From the NCBI GenBank assembly GCA_956465555.1, contig OY101117.1, forward strand, positions 620,001 through 684,000: a stretch of 64,000 nucleotides of DNA. Reading direction: 5' to 3'. This DNA is from Nitzschia sp. pyKryTriq1. Its lineage: Eukaryota; Bacillariophyta; Bacillariophyceae; Bacillariales; Bacillariaceae. Within the stretch, counting starts at the first letter, position 1. Every line of letters begins with the position of its first letter. The notes below the pieces were generated by a model. The model searched no databases, was not told where the DNA came from, and saw only the letters and a list, made by a program, of their open reading frames with translations. The translations under genes and the position numbers were made by a program. Below, one piece after another: positions 51,596 to 63,112 of this stretch.

Positions 51596-53179
51596 TGGGA
51601 GTACTCCTACGTTGGGTGTACGGTAGCCCTCTATTGAGCACTTCTGTAGCACTACTCTGCCTACAGTACAAAGTGGAGCCCAGTGAAACGTACCTGTACG
51701 TACATTATGGAGAGTCAAATTGCAGTCCATTTTTGAGAGTTGCCCCGCGAATGTTGATTGATTCTACTCAGCATGCTAAGTAGCATCTTAGCTAGCCATT
51801 TCAGGTATAAATCATTGAACTACTCCCTTTGTTTTGCTCTCTACGAAGTACTCGTAAGGGATCACCCCGATTAACCGACTAGCTAGGAGTAGTAGGTCTA
51901 CTTCTACTCCACAACAACCGGTACGAGAGTAGAGCAAGGGCCGCTCTTTTCCGTTGCAATGCAGATTGCAAAGGAGATAATTCTTTCTAAAAGTACCGGT
52001 AGTACAAGTACTCGTGGTACTGCTCTACTCTTAGAGAGAGCACCTCGAACCGTACTGGAACATCCAAGGGTGCGGGCTACCGCGCACTGACGCGGAACTT
52101 ACTTTAACGGCACGCTCGACAATTGTCTTCGCGCTTGCCACGCTCCGTCTGGCCAAGAACCTTGGCCACATGGTGTGAGAATATCGACGATCTTGTATAA
52201 CACTGCGCGTGAAAGCGCGCAGTTGAAGGAAGAAAGGCATCATATGTTGATACTTGGTCTTTACTTATTAAAAAAAGATTGATGTTTGACCACCAAATCC
52301 TGATTGAGATCGTCCACTTCTTCATCTGCATCAATAATGGTGGGCTTTTGTAGCTGTAGACGAATCTTGAAGAATCTTAGCAATTTCCTTGAGTCAGCAA
52401 GAAAGCATCAACAAGGAAGGTAACCATGACGATGACACTTTCTTTGTTTCATCCGGATTGATCACTATCGGCAGCAATTCTTTTTCGATGGTTGTATAGT
52501 TCTTTTGCGCATCATTCAGCTTGACGTCATTATACTCGTGCTGGTACCTGTACTTCAATGGGGAGGAGTCGCGATTCCCAATCAAGAGTGGCCATCTGTT
52601 CTGAAAAATGTAGCGGCAGATGCATGGAGCGGTCATGGCACGTGCAAGATTTGGTGCGGGCATATGTAAATTGTTTCTCCTGCAACAGTGCTGGTCCGGT
52701 ATTACCGGGCGGTAGGAGTCCGGGGGGGGAGAGATCTACTACTGTACCTGGTACCGTACGTACCTGTAGTACGTCTACGAAAGAAAACTGGCGTGCCTAC
52801 CATGCCGGGACCTACTTATACTACTGTACCGGTTAACAACCACGAGATCCTCCGAAAATCCGAAAATGCACGATGATGAGCCGATGATTCTTCTACGATT
52901 GCTCGGAGATTCGACGAAGATTCATATTCTTATTTCTCAATCGAATACCCCTTAACTGACTCGAAAGAAGGATAATTAATGATGAGTATCATTCATTCCT
53001 TGATCAAACTCAGGGGTATCTTTTTTCAGATTGTGGATCCAAGGTCGACCTTCCGCTTTCGCCGAAGTCTTTGTTTGTCCGACCATTTTCAATTTGGTGT
53101 TGACAGTGCCCACCCATAATTTTGCCAGAAGATCACAAAATTTTTTTCGTTCTCACATCTTTTCGATCTTCTCCCAAAA
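51596..53179. other. Intergenic, sulfotransferase to phosphate cotransporter
   Basis: About 1.6 kb with no host gene supported. It holds palindromic gtac words (51900-52025, 52740-52825) and a Ty3/gypsy fossil. A pyrimidine-rich 5' UTR should precede the start exon at 53180. Confidence 0.5.
52420..52560 (-). mobile_element. Ty3/gypsy-like retrotransposon fossil, RNase H region
   Basis: A short reading on the minus strand carries LNDAQKNYTTIEKELLPIV, the conserved start of the reverse-transcriptase/RNase H junction of Ty3/gypsy elements. No LTRs, integrase or gag were recognised, so this is a small, broken, probably old remnant. The bounds are approximate. Confidence 0.65.
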
Positions 53180-55117
53180 ATGGTAAGCTTCCTACTGTAC
53201 TGATAATGACTTCGATCCTTGTCAAGTCTACAAAGAACCGGCCGAAATGGCGACGTTGAGTTCCTAGTCAACTGTTATAAAAAGTGTACCATCGAATGGC
53301 GCATTTCACGACTTCCAATCATCAAATTTGCGGGTCTAACCCTTCGTTTGCGATAACTTTCATAGACGGACATTGAAAAGCAACAAACCGAGGTCCATTC
53401 TCGCAAGGACCGCCCCACGGGCTCCATGCACGTCGGTGATGCCGACTTTGACCCTGATGATCCTGCTTTTGCCCTGGATGCAACCTGGGGTGAGGTTTTG
53501 TCCGCTTGCTGTGTGCATACCGCCGAAGGCTGGGCGAAGGCCTTCTTGGCTCTCGTCATCATCGTCTTTTTCCTCTACTTCTTCCTGGTCGGTTTGGATT
53601 TCCTTGGAACTGGAGCCAAGGTCATGTCTGCATGTGCCGCTGGTGCCCTTTTTGGGGATGAAACCAATCCAATTGCGGGAGTCATGGTCGGTATTCTTGC
53701 GACCGTCCTCCTCCAATCTTCCTCTACCACCACTTCTTTGATTGTGTCCCTTGTCGGTGCAGACACTGTTTCTGTCAAACAAGGAATTTACATGGTGATG
53801 GGAGCCAATATCGGAACCTCTGTCACCAGTACCATCGTTGCCATGGGACACTTGGGAGATGGAGACCAACTCGAGCGCGCTTTTGCTGGAGCAACCGTCC
53901 ATGACATGTTCAACTTCATGACTGTGGGAGTCCTTCTTCCCCTAGAAGCTGCTACTAGCTACCTCTTCTACCTGACCAGAGCGATGGTGAAGAACTTCCA
54001 AACCAAGGACGGTGAGGACTGGGACGGTCCCATCAAAACACTTGTGGAACCCATCGGTGTGTTGGTCATCATCGAAAACAAGGATGTTACCAAGGCTGTT
54101 GCCAAGGGAGGTAGCTGCGATGATTTCTACCCTATCGTCTGCGAAGATCCCGAGAACCCTACCTATTCGACATGCCCTGACGTTGGTATTATCAAATGTG
54201 ATAAGACCAGCAACAGGTGCCCCGCCTTCTTCCAAGCCGATGCCGACCGTTCGGACGATATCTTGTCCGGTGTTGTTGTCTTCATCCTTGGTATCGCCAT
54301 GCTATTCATCTGTCTATTCGGACTTGTCACTGTCTTGCAGAAGATGCTTCTCGGTACATCTACCCGTATCATCTACAAGGCCACTAATGTCAACGGATAC
54401 TTGGCAATGCTCATCGGAGCTGGAATTACCATGGTTGTGCAGTCGTCTTCGGTCACTACCTCCGTCTTGACTCCTCTTGTTGGTATCGGAGTTCTTAATC
54501 TGGAGCAAATGCTTCCTCTTACTCTGGGAGCCAACATTGGCACTACCGTTACCGGTCTTATGGCTGCTTTGTTGTCCAATGCCAATGCCATGCAAGTCGC
54601 CCTTGCCCACTTGTGGTTCAACATTACCGGTATTGTCATCTGGTACCCCATTCCTTTCATGCGCCGTGTCCCTCTTCATGCGGCCCGCCAGCTTGGAAAG
54701 GCAACACGCATCTGGAGGGGATTCCCTCTTGCCTACATTGGCGTCATGTTCTTTTTGGTCCCCCTCATCTTCTTGGGTATCTCGACTATGTTCACTCAAG
54801 ACTCCAAGGGATTGACTGTGTTGGGATCCTTTGTTGTTATCATCCTCTTTTGTATTATTTGCTGGACGGTCTACTATTGCAAGTACCGAGGTGGGCAGCA
54901 AAAATGCTATGAGTGCATGGTGAACCGCCAAACTCGCCGTGAAATGCTGGAGACCTTGCCCGAGGATATGGCATTCCTAAAGGCCAAGGTCAAGGAGCTC
55001 TCCGAGCATACCGGTCTCCCTGAGGAGGAAACGCCTGCGGCCGAGGAAGACCCCAAGGAAGAGTCCTCCGATGATAAGCCTGAAGGCGCTACTACCGAAG
55101 AGGAGGAAACTGCTTAA
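53180..55117 (+). CDS. SLC34-type Na+/phosphate cotransporter
   Basis: Type II sodium-phosphate cotransporter of the plasma membrane. The core contains two inverted repeats, each with the diagnostic QSSS motif: VLLQSSSTTTS (about residue 110) and MVVQSSSVTTS (about 350), plus MGANIGTSVTST and LGANIGTTVTG partners. About eight to ten membrane helices are visible, and a large hydrophilic Cys-containing loop lies between the repeats (about 210-285). I propose exon 1 is just ATG (53180-53182), intron 53183-53365 (GTAAGC...ATAG), then exon 2 from 53366, giving 584 residues starting M|TDIEKQQ. A later ATG at 53426 would give 563 residues without a splice. The tail is acidic. Confidence 0.92.
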
Positions 55118-55475
55118 GGCCCTTGCGTCTCTCATAAGTGTGTCACACTTTGAGACAGTGTTGATCCGGCGTGTTCACCTTCTGAGCAATGCCCTGGAAC
55201 CATTCGTCTCTTTGGTGACTTAAAAAAGAATAAGAAAAGCATATTTAAGGAATGTTTTTTACCATGTAGTCTGAAATGGTTGCCCCGCTGGCATCTACAC
55301 GTACTATAGCTAACAGCATATGTCTGTCATATCGAGGTAAGTAGGTCGTTTATAGAATTTACTAACGAAGAATAGAGCCAGTGATATTACAATATCGCTG
55401 TCTCTTGTACATTGATAAAAATACGCCAGATGTAACGGGAGGATCCAGTGTTCGAAAGGTTGAGGAATGTAAATA
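55118..55475. other. Convergent intergenic
   Basis: 358 bp between converging 3' ends. No gene, repeat or RNA recognised. Confidence 0.45.
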
Positions 55476-57301
55476 TTAAGGGCTCGCCGGAGGTTCATCT
55501 GCGCCTGTATCAGAAAGGATGTTCATTGCCGCTTCATCATCTAGTTTCCCTTTAGGCAAGCCGGCTTCGTCGTCGGACAGCTGATCTTCCTCGAATGGAG
55601 TTAATTCTTCGTCATCGTATTCAGACGCATCATCTTCAGTTGTTACCGCTGAAGTTGATGTTTTAGGAGGCTCTTCAACAGGCTCGGAGGAAACCGGCTC
55701 TCCTGAACCATCAGCCTCTGGTGGTTTTGGAGTTTCAGGCCTCAAATCTTCCTCGAAGGGAGTGACACTTTGCTCCTCTAACTCATTATCAACGGCATCA
55801 TCGGGAGCTTCGTTGTCTTCTTCCTCAACGCTATCACCACCTTTGTGATGCGAGTACACAACATGCGCACTTCCATCATACTGAGAGGCCCCCTCAGGAA
55901 CAGTGCTTTCGTCCATCGTTGGCGCTGTGCCGCTGTAAGAGCCAACTGACGAGGAATCGTCACCATTGTCTTTCTGCTTGGCTGCCATCTTGGTCATCGC
56001 GTACATTCCCAGCGCACCAGCACCAGCAGCACCAGCAGTAGTTGGAGACTCAATGGATTCGCTCGAACCTACAGACGGAGGCACCCAAGTGGGAGAGCTT
56101 GAGTTGAGGCCACTTTCCTTAGCGACGAGATTGGCGACTACATCCTCTCCAGCCATCAAACTCTTGGTCATGTCGCTTGCATCTTTAGTGGCACTGCGGG
56201 CACGGTAGGCGATCACGGCCAGAATCAGGAATACTAGAACCGCTCCCACGATGTATAAGATGCTGGAAGTATCCATACCGGTAGACTGACCAGGCACACG
56301 GAACGATGGAGCGTTTGTCACGTTGCAGCCTAGCAGGTTGAGGCATGTGCCGCAGATCGGGCAATCATCTGGACATTGACTACCATCGTCACAATCAAGC
56401 AGGCCAGCAGAAACAAGTTCTTCCGCGAAAGAACAATTGCAGCCGTCAAACGAAAAACTGTTCGAGCACGACAGTGAGAGATCCCACTTCCATAGGTTGC
56501 CGTAAGTTCCACACTGGTCAAAAGCGAAATCGAAGGTGAGATGAGAGGCTTCAACAAAGAGGCTCGCATAGTCGTAGTCGTCCGAGACTTACCTGAGTAA
56601 CATTGAAGTCTTCGTAGACATCATATTCGGTGCCGTTGACTACATCTTCGTTTGTTACCACAACTTCGTACGAAGAATCACCATTGGCGTCGCTGCCACC
56701 ACCATTGTCATCTCTATCGTTGCCATCTCCACCATTTCCTGTCTCGTCAGCGTCGTCTTCTGATGTGTCATACTGAATTTCGGTCCTGAGAGAAAAAGTG
56801 AGCCGTTGAGGTTGGACCACAGAAACTCATGCACTGCCAATTTATATTGCCACACTTACGCGTCATCGTCGTATCCGTCTCCATTTCCTCCTCCACCACT
56901 GCCATCATCCGGGCGAGTATACGAGCAATCTGGAGCAGCACCGTAAAAGCTCCAGCTTTCTTGCAGTTCTTCACTGGTGTAACCCAGACAGCCAAGGTAC
57001 GACGAGTGGTGACCACCACCATGGTGCGGATGAGGGGGGCCCTTGGGAAGCACTGATTATGTTGAAATAGTTACAAACTCAATAAGCTGAAAAAGAAATC
57101 ATAAAACATAAATTGATCCATGGAAATGAACTTACCTCGGTGATACGGACCAGTCGTCGTGGAAAACGAACTGGATCCTCTGAGTTTCTTCGCAAAACTC
57201 TTTGAGGTTACCTTGCCGTAGGCATTCGATTCCGATGAGGCTTTCTCAGTAGCCAACATAACCAGCAAAGCGAGAGAGAATTTAGTTAGACTTGTAGTCA
57301 T
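55476..57301 (-). CDS. Type I membrane protein, Cys-rich ectodomain and acidic tail, unknown
   Basis: Not a family I recognise. Four exons (57301-57136, 57052-56860, 56785-56593, 56513-55476) join in frame to 529 residues with GT-AG introns. A signal peptide (FSLALLVMLATEKASS) is followed by a His/Gly-rich segment, an Asp/Gly-rich segment, a Cys-rich module (C-G-T-Y through CPICGTCLNLLGC), one membrane helix (about 255-277; SSILYIVGAVLVFLILAVIAYRA), and a 250-residue acidic, disordered tail with TPFEEDL/TPFEEDQL twice. Exons 2 and 3 are each exactly 193 bp but dissimilar in sequence. A surface receptor or adhesion role is only a guess. Confidence 0.75.
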
Positions 57302-58055
57302 TGTAGTTTCTTCTTTTCTTGATGAAAGAACTTATGTCGAACGATAATGGTGATGTGTGAGAGTGGTGGCGGCAGTTTTGTGAGAACGATGAAAAGCTTA
57401 GCGCCGAATAGACGACGGACGTCTCCAAGCTTTCTCCAAGTTCGCTGCAAGTACGCAAAAATCCTAGCCAAATCTTGGCCAAATCGACGAGAGGTGCGTT
57501 TTAGATCTAAGTATCCAAAGAATATCATATACAGACTCTAATATCATATAAATATTGTAATTATAGGAACCAAAATGTGAGCGGCGAAATCCAACGGTGG
57601 CGCACCCAACTTGCCGTGACAGAGGTGGGTTCGAAGGCGCACAATAATTTCTTCAAGACACAGACAAGGTTGGTAGCACATGGTCCGTTCCGTTCAGCTT
57701 CTCGAGTCTTGACAACCTTGTGAGGAGGGAGTTGGAAGAAGATGCGAAACCTTGTGAGTACAAGTATCAGCGATCCATTTACCATGCAACGGATGAAGAA
57801 ACTCCGCATTCACGCACCAAATTTTCCCTGCAGACTATGACGACACTACTAGCTACGAGAAGTAAATGGAGACCATCGGTCAAGTCCTCGACCTATGGGC
57901 AAGGAACCACGATAGGTAAAATAGTTCATCCCGCCTCGGCTAAACTTTAATATGACCTTGGTATAACGAAGATTGTCCCTGCTACATAGAACTTCTAGGT
58001 TGTAGTAAATAGCTAACAATGATAATCTAACAATTTTGATATTTTGCCCGCCAAT
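57302..58055. other. Intergenic, upstream of the type I membrane protein
   Basis: About 750 bp. No gene supported; one frame (57720-57950, plus) is open but lacks family features. The first part should contain the promoter of the type I membrane protein. Confidence 0.45.
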
Positions 58056-59546
58056 CTACTTTTTGCCCTTGTTTCGCTTGTCTTTTCTCTTGCTTGTCTT
58101 TTGTGGGATAGAGGGAGGCGATCGACTCGGCTGCGGCCCTCCACCCATAGCTACAGGCTCCTTCTTCTTCATCACAGGAGCGCGTTGGGCTCGTTCTTTC
58201 CGGAGAGTCTCGAGTCTGGATGCCAACATCGCTCCTTCGGAAGCACTGGATTTACCACCTGCTGCACCGATTCCAAGTAACCCATCGACGAATTTCTCTG
58301 GTTCAAACTATAATGGGAGCAGCATGGTGAGAAAAACAAAAATATTGGACGATCCTTGTTTTTGAAGGCCTGAGAGTATAATACTTACATCGCGCAAATC
58401 TTCGATTCCTTCTCCCACGCCGATTAATTTGACAGGAAGATTCAATTCTCGGCTGACTGCCACTACGCTACCTCCCCGAGCACTACCATCTAGTTTTGTT
58501 AGAATCAGACCAGTGAGACCTACTTCTTTGTCCCAAACCTTGGCCGAGTCCAATGCCATGCGCCCCTGAGCCGCATCCAATACCAAAAGAGACTCATGAG
58601 GTACCGCTTCGTTAGGAACTGGTTTCCCTTCCGCATCTGATTCGACTGAGAGCCGCTTCTTGATAACATTTTTCATCTTGACCAGTTCTGCTGTTAATGC
58701 ATCGTTGTTGCTCAACCGTCCAGATGTATCCACCAACAACGTGTCGTATTTTTCTGCGATGGCCTTGTCCAGTGCCCCGTAGAGTACTGCGGCAGGAGAC
58801 TTGGTCTTTTCGGAAGGACCAAACATGTCCACCTCTGCTCTATCAGCCCATTGCTGCAGTTGCTCGACAGCCCCAGCTCGGAATGTATCGCATGCTGCCA
58901 TCAAGACTGTTTGATTTCCCTCGGTACGGAGACGATGAGCCAATTTTCCGATGGTGGTAGTCTTTCCCATGCCATTCGCGCCCATAATGAATAGCACGGT
59001 TGGGTATTTGTCGCCCTCTTGAGCAAATCGAACTGCACTGTCTCCCGTATCCAACGTCTCAATCAGTTTCCCTCTCATGACGCTCATCAAATCGCTTCGT
59101 GACAAAAATTTGGTCGAATCTTCTCGGAGTGATTTGACTTCTTCTACAATATCCTCAGCTGTTGCGGAACCCAAATCAGCCTGCAGCAAAGTATCTTGTA
59201 AATCTTCCAGAGCGTCTTCCGATCCTGTATAAATGGATTCTAAATTCGCCAACAACCGATTGCGACTCTTGGCCAAACCCGAGGCAAACGCTTGGTTGGT
59301 CTCTTTCGTGTAAGCGGCCACATCCTTCAATCCAGCCCCCAGCTGCCCCTTGTAAGCAGCATCAGAAAGCTTGGACAGCTGTTCCAAACCCTCTTCACTT
59401 CGTTTTTTGAAAAAATCAAAGACCATTGACAACTCGGTCGGCGAATTTTGGGTGACCGACGAGGAAAGTTTGGGAGCAAAGGCCACCGTTCTCGTTGCAA
59501 GCAGAAGTGGAAAAATCCAAGCAAGGAGGTTCTTTCGCTTCATCAT
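58056..59546 (-). CDS. ftsY: Signal recognition particle receptor FtsY, plastid-targeted
   Basis: cpFtsY is the membrane receptor for plastid SRP and delivers light-harvesting proteins to thylakoids. Exons 59546-58389 and 58307-58056 join in phase 0 (GEGIEDLRD|FEPEKFVDGLLG), giving 469 residues. The N-terminus MMKRKNLLAWIFPLLLATRT, then VAFAPKL, is a diatom plastid signal. The NG domain has helices of the N domain (about 60-140), P-loop GANGMGKTTT, DTFRAGA, DTSGR and TKLDGSARGG. The C-terminal exon adds a Lys/Pro/Ser-rich basic tail of about 65 residues after the normal FtsY end, unusual for the family. Bacterial FtsY instead has an acidic N-terminal domain, absent here as in chloroplast forms. 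Confidence 0.93.
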
Positions 59547-60312
59547 TCTTTATTTCTCTGGCTGACTTTTTAGTACTTCGCAGTGTAATACTGATTTGAG
59601 GCTGTTGACAGCTTTGTATTTGGAGACTCTGTACAAGGAGTGTATTGGCCGTGTCTTCTTCGCCGGCTTCGAGAGTCGTCGAGAGACATCAATGCATCTA
59701 TCGCATCGTCGTCACATACTTCGTGGTGTCATGTGTCTCGTGTCTCCAGTTTCCATCGATCGCAACATCTCGATTCTCGGCGATGCATGCAAGATGGGTG
59801 CAAGAGAAAACGTACTCGTAAATGTCTACCAAGCTCGTACTGGTGCAGGTACGAACGTACGTAGTGTACTCCTACGAACGACGAACGCCACAAAAGGAAT
59901 AATTGATCGAGGGGACAAATATGCAGTCGAATGGGTCGACCACAACAAGGAATCTGGACGTCATCAGTCTGTCATTTTTTGTGGTGTCGCGCTTGTAGCC
60001 GCGCTGTGCTGTGGTTGACTCGCACGACGACGACCATCGATGCGATACCGGTACGAGTACCAGGTACCGGCAAGGTATGTAGAGTACAGTACCAGGTACC
60101 GGCAGGGGCTAATTATCCCCTGGATACCGGTACCAGTACAGTACCGGTACAGTACTCATGCATGAAAATGGACGAAGAGATCTCTTGGGTGGAGGAGTCG
60201 TCCAGGAGTACGATTGTTGCTTACAGTATCGTATTGCATGGAAGCACATACCAGTACATCTTTATACTGGACAAACTCTCTCATTCTAAAGCTAGCAGCC
60301 ACCGCAAGGATA
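59547..60312. other. Intergenic with dense gtac palindromes
   Basis: About 770 bp between FtsY and the cyclase. A plus-strand frame (59596-60018) is open but matches nothing I recognise. Between 60045 and 60160 the word accggtac and relatives occur about seven times. Confidence 0.45.
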
Positions 60313-61837
60313 ATGATCAAGTCTGCAACAACTAATTCTAGGAGTTCTTCGTCCACCTCGTTGCTGCCGTGGCTTTGGTTCGCATTGACTTTTTTAAGAC
60401 CCCACCGAGCGAAATGCCCGTTAAAATTTTCGCACAAATTTTTTTCTCACTTTCTGGAAAACGCACAATTAATTTTGCGCATCCCCAAATTCATTTTCCT
60501 TATTCTTTTGCGATTTCGAATATGCAATTAAAAATCTCGTAGGGGGGGTCGAAGCAGCAGAAATCACGGGACTAAATTAGTGTTTAGGTTTATCGCGTGA
60601 TTTCACCGTGCTTTGTTTCTGGCAGCTTATACATTTCGTTTCCGTTGTACGCGATAAACCGTGTAATGGCATCCAGTAAACACTAACTTAGTCCCGTGAT
60701 TTCTGCTGCTTCGACCCCCTCTACGAGATTTTTAATTGCATATTCGAAACCGCAAAAGAATAAGGAAAATGAATTTGGGGATGCGCAAAATTAATTGTGC
60801 GTTTTCCAGAAAGTGAGAAAAAAATTTGTGCGAAAAATCGCGCGAAATTGACGGGCATTTCGCTCGGTGGGGTCTTAACTTGCTACGGGGTGGTAGGACG
60901 CAAGGTTGAATTCTTGAAAGAAATCTTGACCGGGCGATGCTACTATGATCCTCCTACGGGTATTGCGGGCTCTTGTCCAACAGTCGTCGATTACATCATT
61001 GGAGGCTTGGAGGGAACTATTGACCAGGACATCACCGCGTCAACATTCTCTAGCTATTTCGCTGGCGCAGACTTCCGGCCAGGAGCACCTGGAGGTGAGG
61101 GTCTATTTTGGATCAAGGGTGAACAGGAAACGGGTGTTGCCATACCTAAGGGATGGACGACACCCGAGACCACACCGGGTGGTGCCTTGATGGATGGTTT
61201 GAATTTCTGTGGAATCGATTTGCGACAGGATTGCCCCCGCATCAGTGAAGCGAGTACCGTATTCTGGACAAACGCCTACAAAGCGTATGCTAAGGAGGTG
61301 AAGCGGGAGGTTCACATCGTCTTGGAAGAGGGGGCGTACTACAGGTACTTGTCTCCGCTGCTGGAGGGGGGCATCCCAAACCTGCCACCTGATGCTTCCG
61401 TCACTTTGTATGCTCCCAAGTGTGATTCGAAAGACGTGAAAATTATCAAGGAAGCATGTTCAGCTGCCTTCAATCAAACATCCAAGAGTGGTACTCAACA
61501 AAAAGAATTCGTTTGCACGGAAAATGTGGCTGCATTGGTTCTATGTCGGGACCCGGAGTCGACTTCCTGTCAATGCATTACTTCGTTGCCCGACGACAAT
61601 CAAGCTACAGTAGGAAACCAAGTGAAAGAAACGACACCGCCTTCGACAACAATACACACGCAAATTATATACTCCGAACGAGGGGGTGGCAAGGCCTACA
61701 AGGTTCTTTTCTGGGTATTGCTCGTTGTCTTTTCGATTGGTTGTTGTGCTGTCGTCTTCCGGCGGCAAACGATGAAGGGCTACCAAGCGATCCCTATGCA
61801 CTCTGCTCGACCGGTATCGCTTTACCAAGAACAATGA
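60313..61837 (+). CDS. ADP-ribosyl cyclase (CD38/BST1 family), split by a MITE
   Basis: The family makes cyclic ADP-ribose from NAD+ and hydrolyses NAD+, giving calcium-mobilising signals. 60313-60393 encodes a signal peptide (MIKSATTNSRSSSSTSLLPW, then LWFALTF). The body lies at 60875-61837; between them is a 477-bp MITE bounded by TTAA. Both sides are in the same frame: if one TTAA and the element are omitted, the reading is ALTF|LTCYGVVGRKVEF and 347 residues. Matches to Aplysia/CD38 cyclase: ILTGRCYYD, GLFWIKG, TPETTPGGALMDGLNFCG (near the CD38 TLEDTL site), STVFWTNAYKAYA with the substrate Trp, LLEGGIPNL (Glu at the catalytic Glu position) and FVCTENVAALVLC. A C-terminal membrane helix (VLFWVLLVVFSIGCCAVVF) makes it type I. 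The present allele is interrupted, so it may be non-functional. Confidence 0.82.
60398..60874. mobile_element. Foldback MITE with TTAA target site, inserted in the cyclase gene
   Basis: The 477-bp element starts GACCCCACCGAGCG and ends with the inverse. Arms are about 190-200 bp: 60398-60586 pairs with 60677-60874, over 90% identical with one 9-bp length difference and a few changes. The inner 90 bp holds a nested inverted pair (ggtttatcgcg/cgcgataaacc). TTAA flanks both ends, as with piggyBac-superfamily target sites, though the termini are not the usual CCYT. No transposase is encoded, so it is a non-autonomous hairpin element. Confidence 0.9.
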
Positions 61838-62701
61838 TATGCTACTAGATGACACTTTTGGCAAGTATAAAATCCTACAGACAGTATCATATAGGCGCTA
61901 TGAAAGGAAAAGAAAATCATCGAAGACTAATGCGTGAAAGTTCGAGATCAAAAGTGTTGACACAGTCATCGACGACTTGCTCAAACGATGCTGTGCTTTC
62001 TGTGATGCATGCATGCATACTTACTGATCTTGTGGTACAATCCGCGTAGTGCATGTATTGGTAATGGCGAGATACTTGGTCATTCGCAGACTTAGTATTG
62101 ACTCTACAAGGCTTTTCGCAGTAGAGTCGAGAGAACGGAGTACCAGACGAAGATAAAGATTGTGGCTCGGGAGAGGGCTGGCAGTTTTCCTACGAAAATT
62201 ACAATAAACGATATACAGTATCCCAGCTAAATTCTTAGTCCTTCGATTGCATTGACACTTCAAACTTTAATTGGAATGATAGCTTGACATGAAATCGGGT
62301 TGCGACGACGAGGAAGCGGAACAGCATAGTCATGCTAATGTGCGGGATCTTTCACCAGCAGGACACCGACGTTTTTGTATTCGTAGGTCGACTGTCTCGA
62401 GCTCTACTGGCTAGGGACAGAGAAGATACGGTGTCAAAATGCCGTGGACTCCAGGCAGGGTGTCGGTAGCAGGCAAACACGCGTAGTAAACTAGATGAGA
62501 TCATGATCGTTGGTGCCGTCGTGTATGGATGTGAGTATGAGTTGCGTTCATTGTTTCTGGTGCACCTTTCGTGATAGCGTTCTGGCCTAATCAGGGTCAA
62601 GAACTGCTCTATATCTACTCGCAGTACTATTACCAATTATAGTCGTAATCAGCCCACTCGACTGGGATAATCGTAACAATGATGGCAAATAATACAGTAG
62701 A

Positions 62702-62746
<45 letters not shown>

Positions 62747-63112
62747 GATCTACCGGTAGCTCTCTCTCTCTCTCTAGTGGAGTGACCACTATACTTATCG
62801 TACTTGTAGTTCTGCTTTGGGCGCACCGCCCGGCGTGCACCGTTCACCTCCAACCACCGGCCATCATCGGTGCGCGGTGCTGCTGGCCGGCAGGCGCGTT
62901 CCTCATTTAATGACAGCGCGCTGGATGCGCCCTGGTCACAAAATTTTGAGTTTCTCTTTCATCGCCAGACGTGACGTTGTGCTGAACGTCTTTCGAAGAA
63001 GACCATTTTTGGACTAATATTGACAACTTCCACAGCCTTGCTACTTTCCGCAACGCCATTATAAAGAAAGCACAAGAAAACATCTGTCTGGAGAAATATT
63101 TGATCAGATTTC
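61838..63112. other. Intergenic, cyclase to repeat-protein gene
   Basis: About 1.3 kb without a supported gene. Contains two CT runs, ctag palindromes around them, and a GC-rich stretch near 62817-62930. Confidence 0.5.
62708..62775. repeat. CT microsatellites
   Basis: Two CT runs (62708-62743 and about 62761-62775), separated by 'tactagatctaccggtag'. Confidence 0.9.

Noticed and set aside
57720-57950. 76-residue plus frame upstream of the type I membrane protein
   Set aside because: Short, no family; might be an old element fragment but evidence is insufficient.
59596-60018. 140-residue open frame between FtsY and the cyclase gene
   Set aside because: No recognisable family, signal peptide or codon pattern; left unannotated though a species-specific gene cannot be excluded.
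18963-61837. Idea of an ADP-ribose gene cluster (PARG plus cyclase)
   Set aside because: The genes are 40 kb apart with many unrelated genes between; no evidence of linkage beyond chance.
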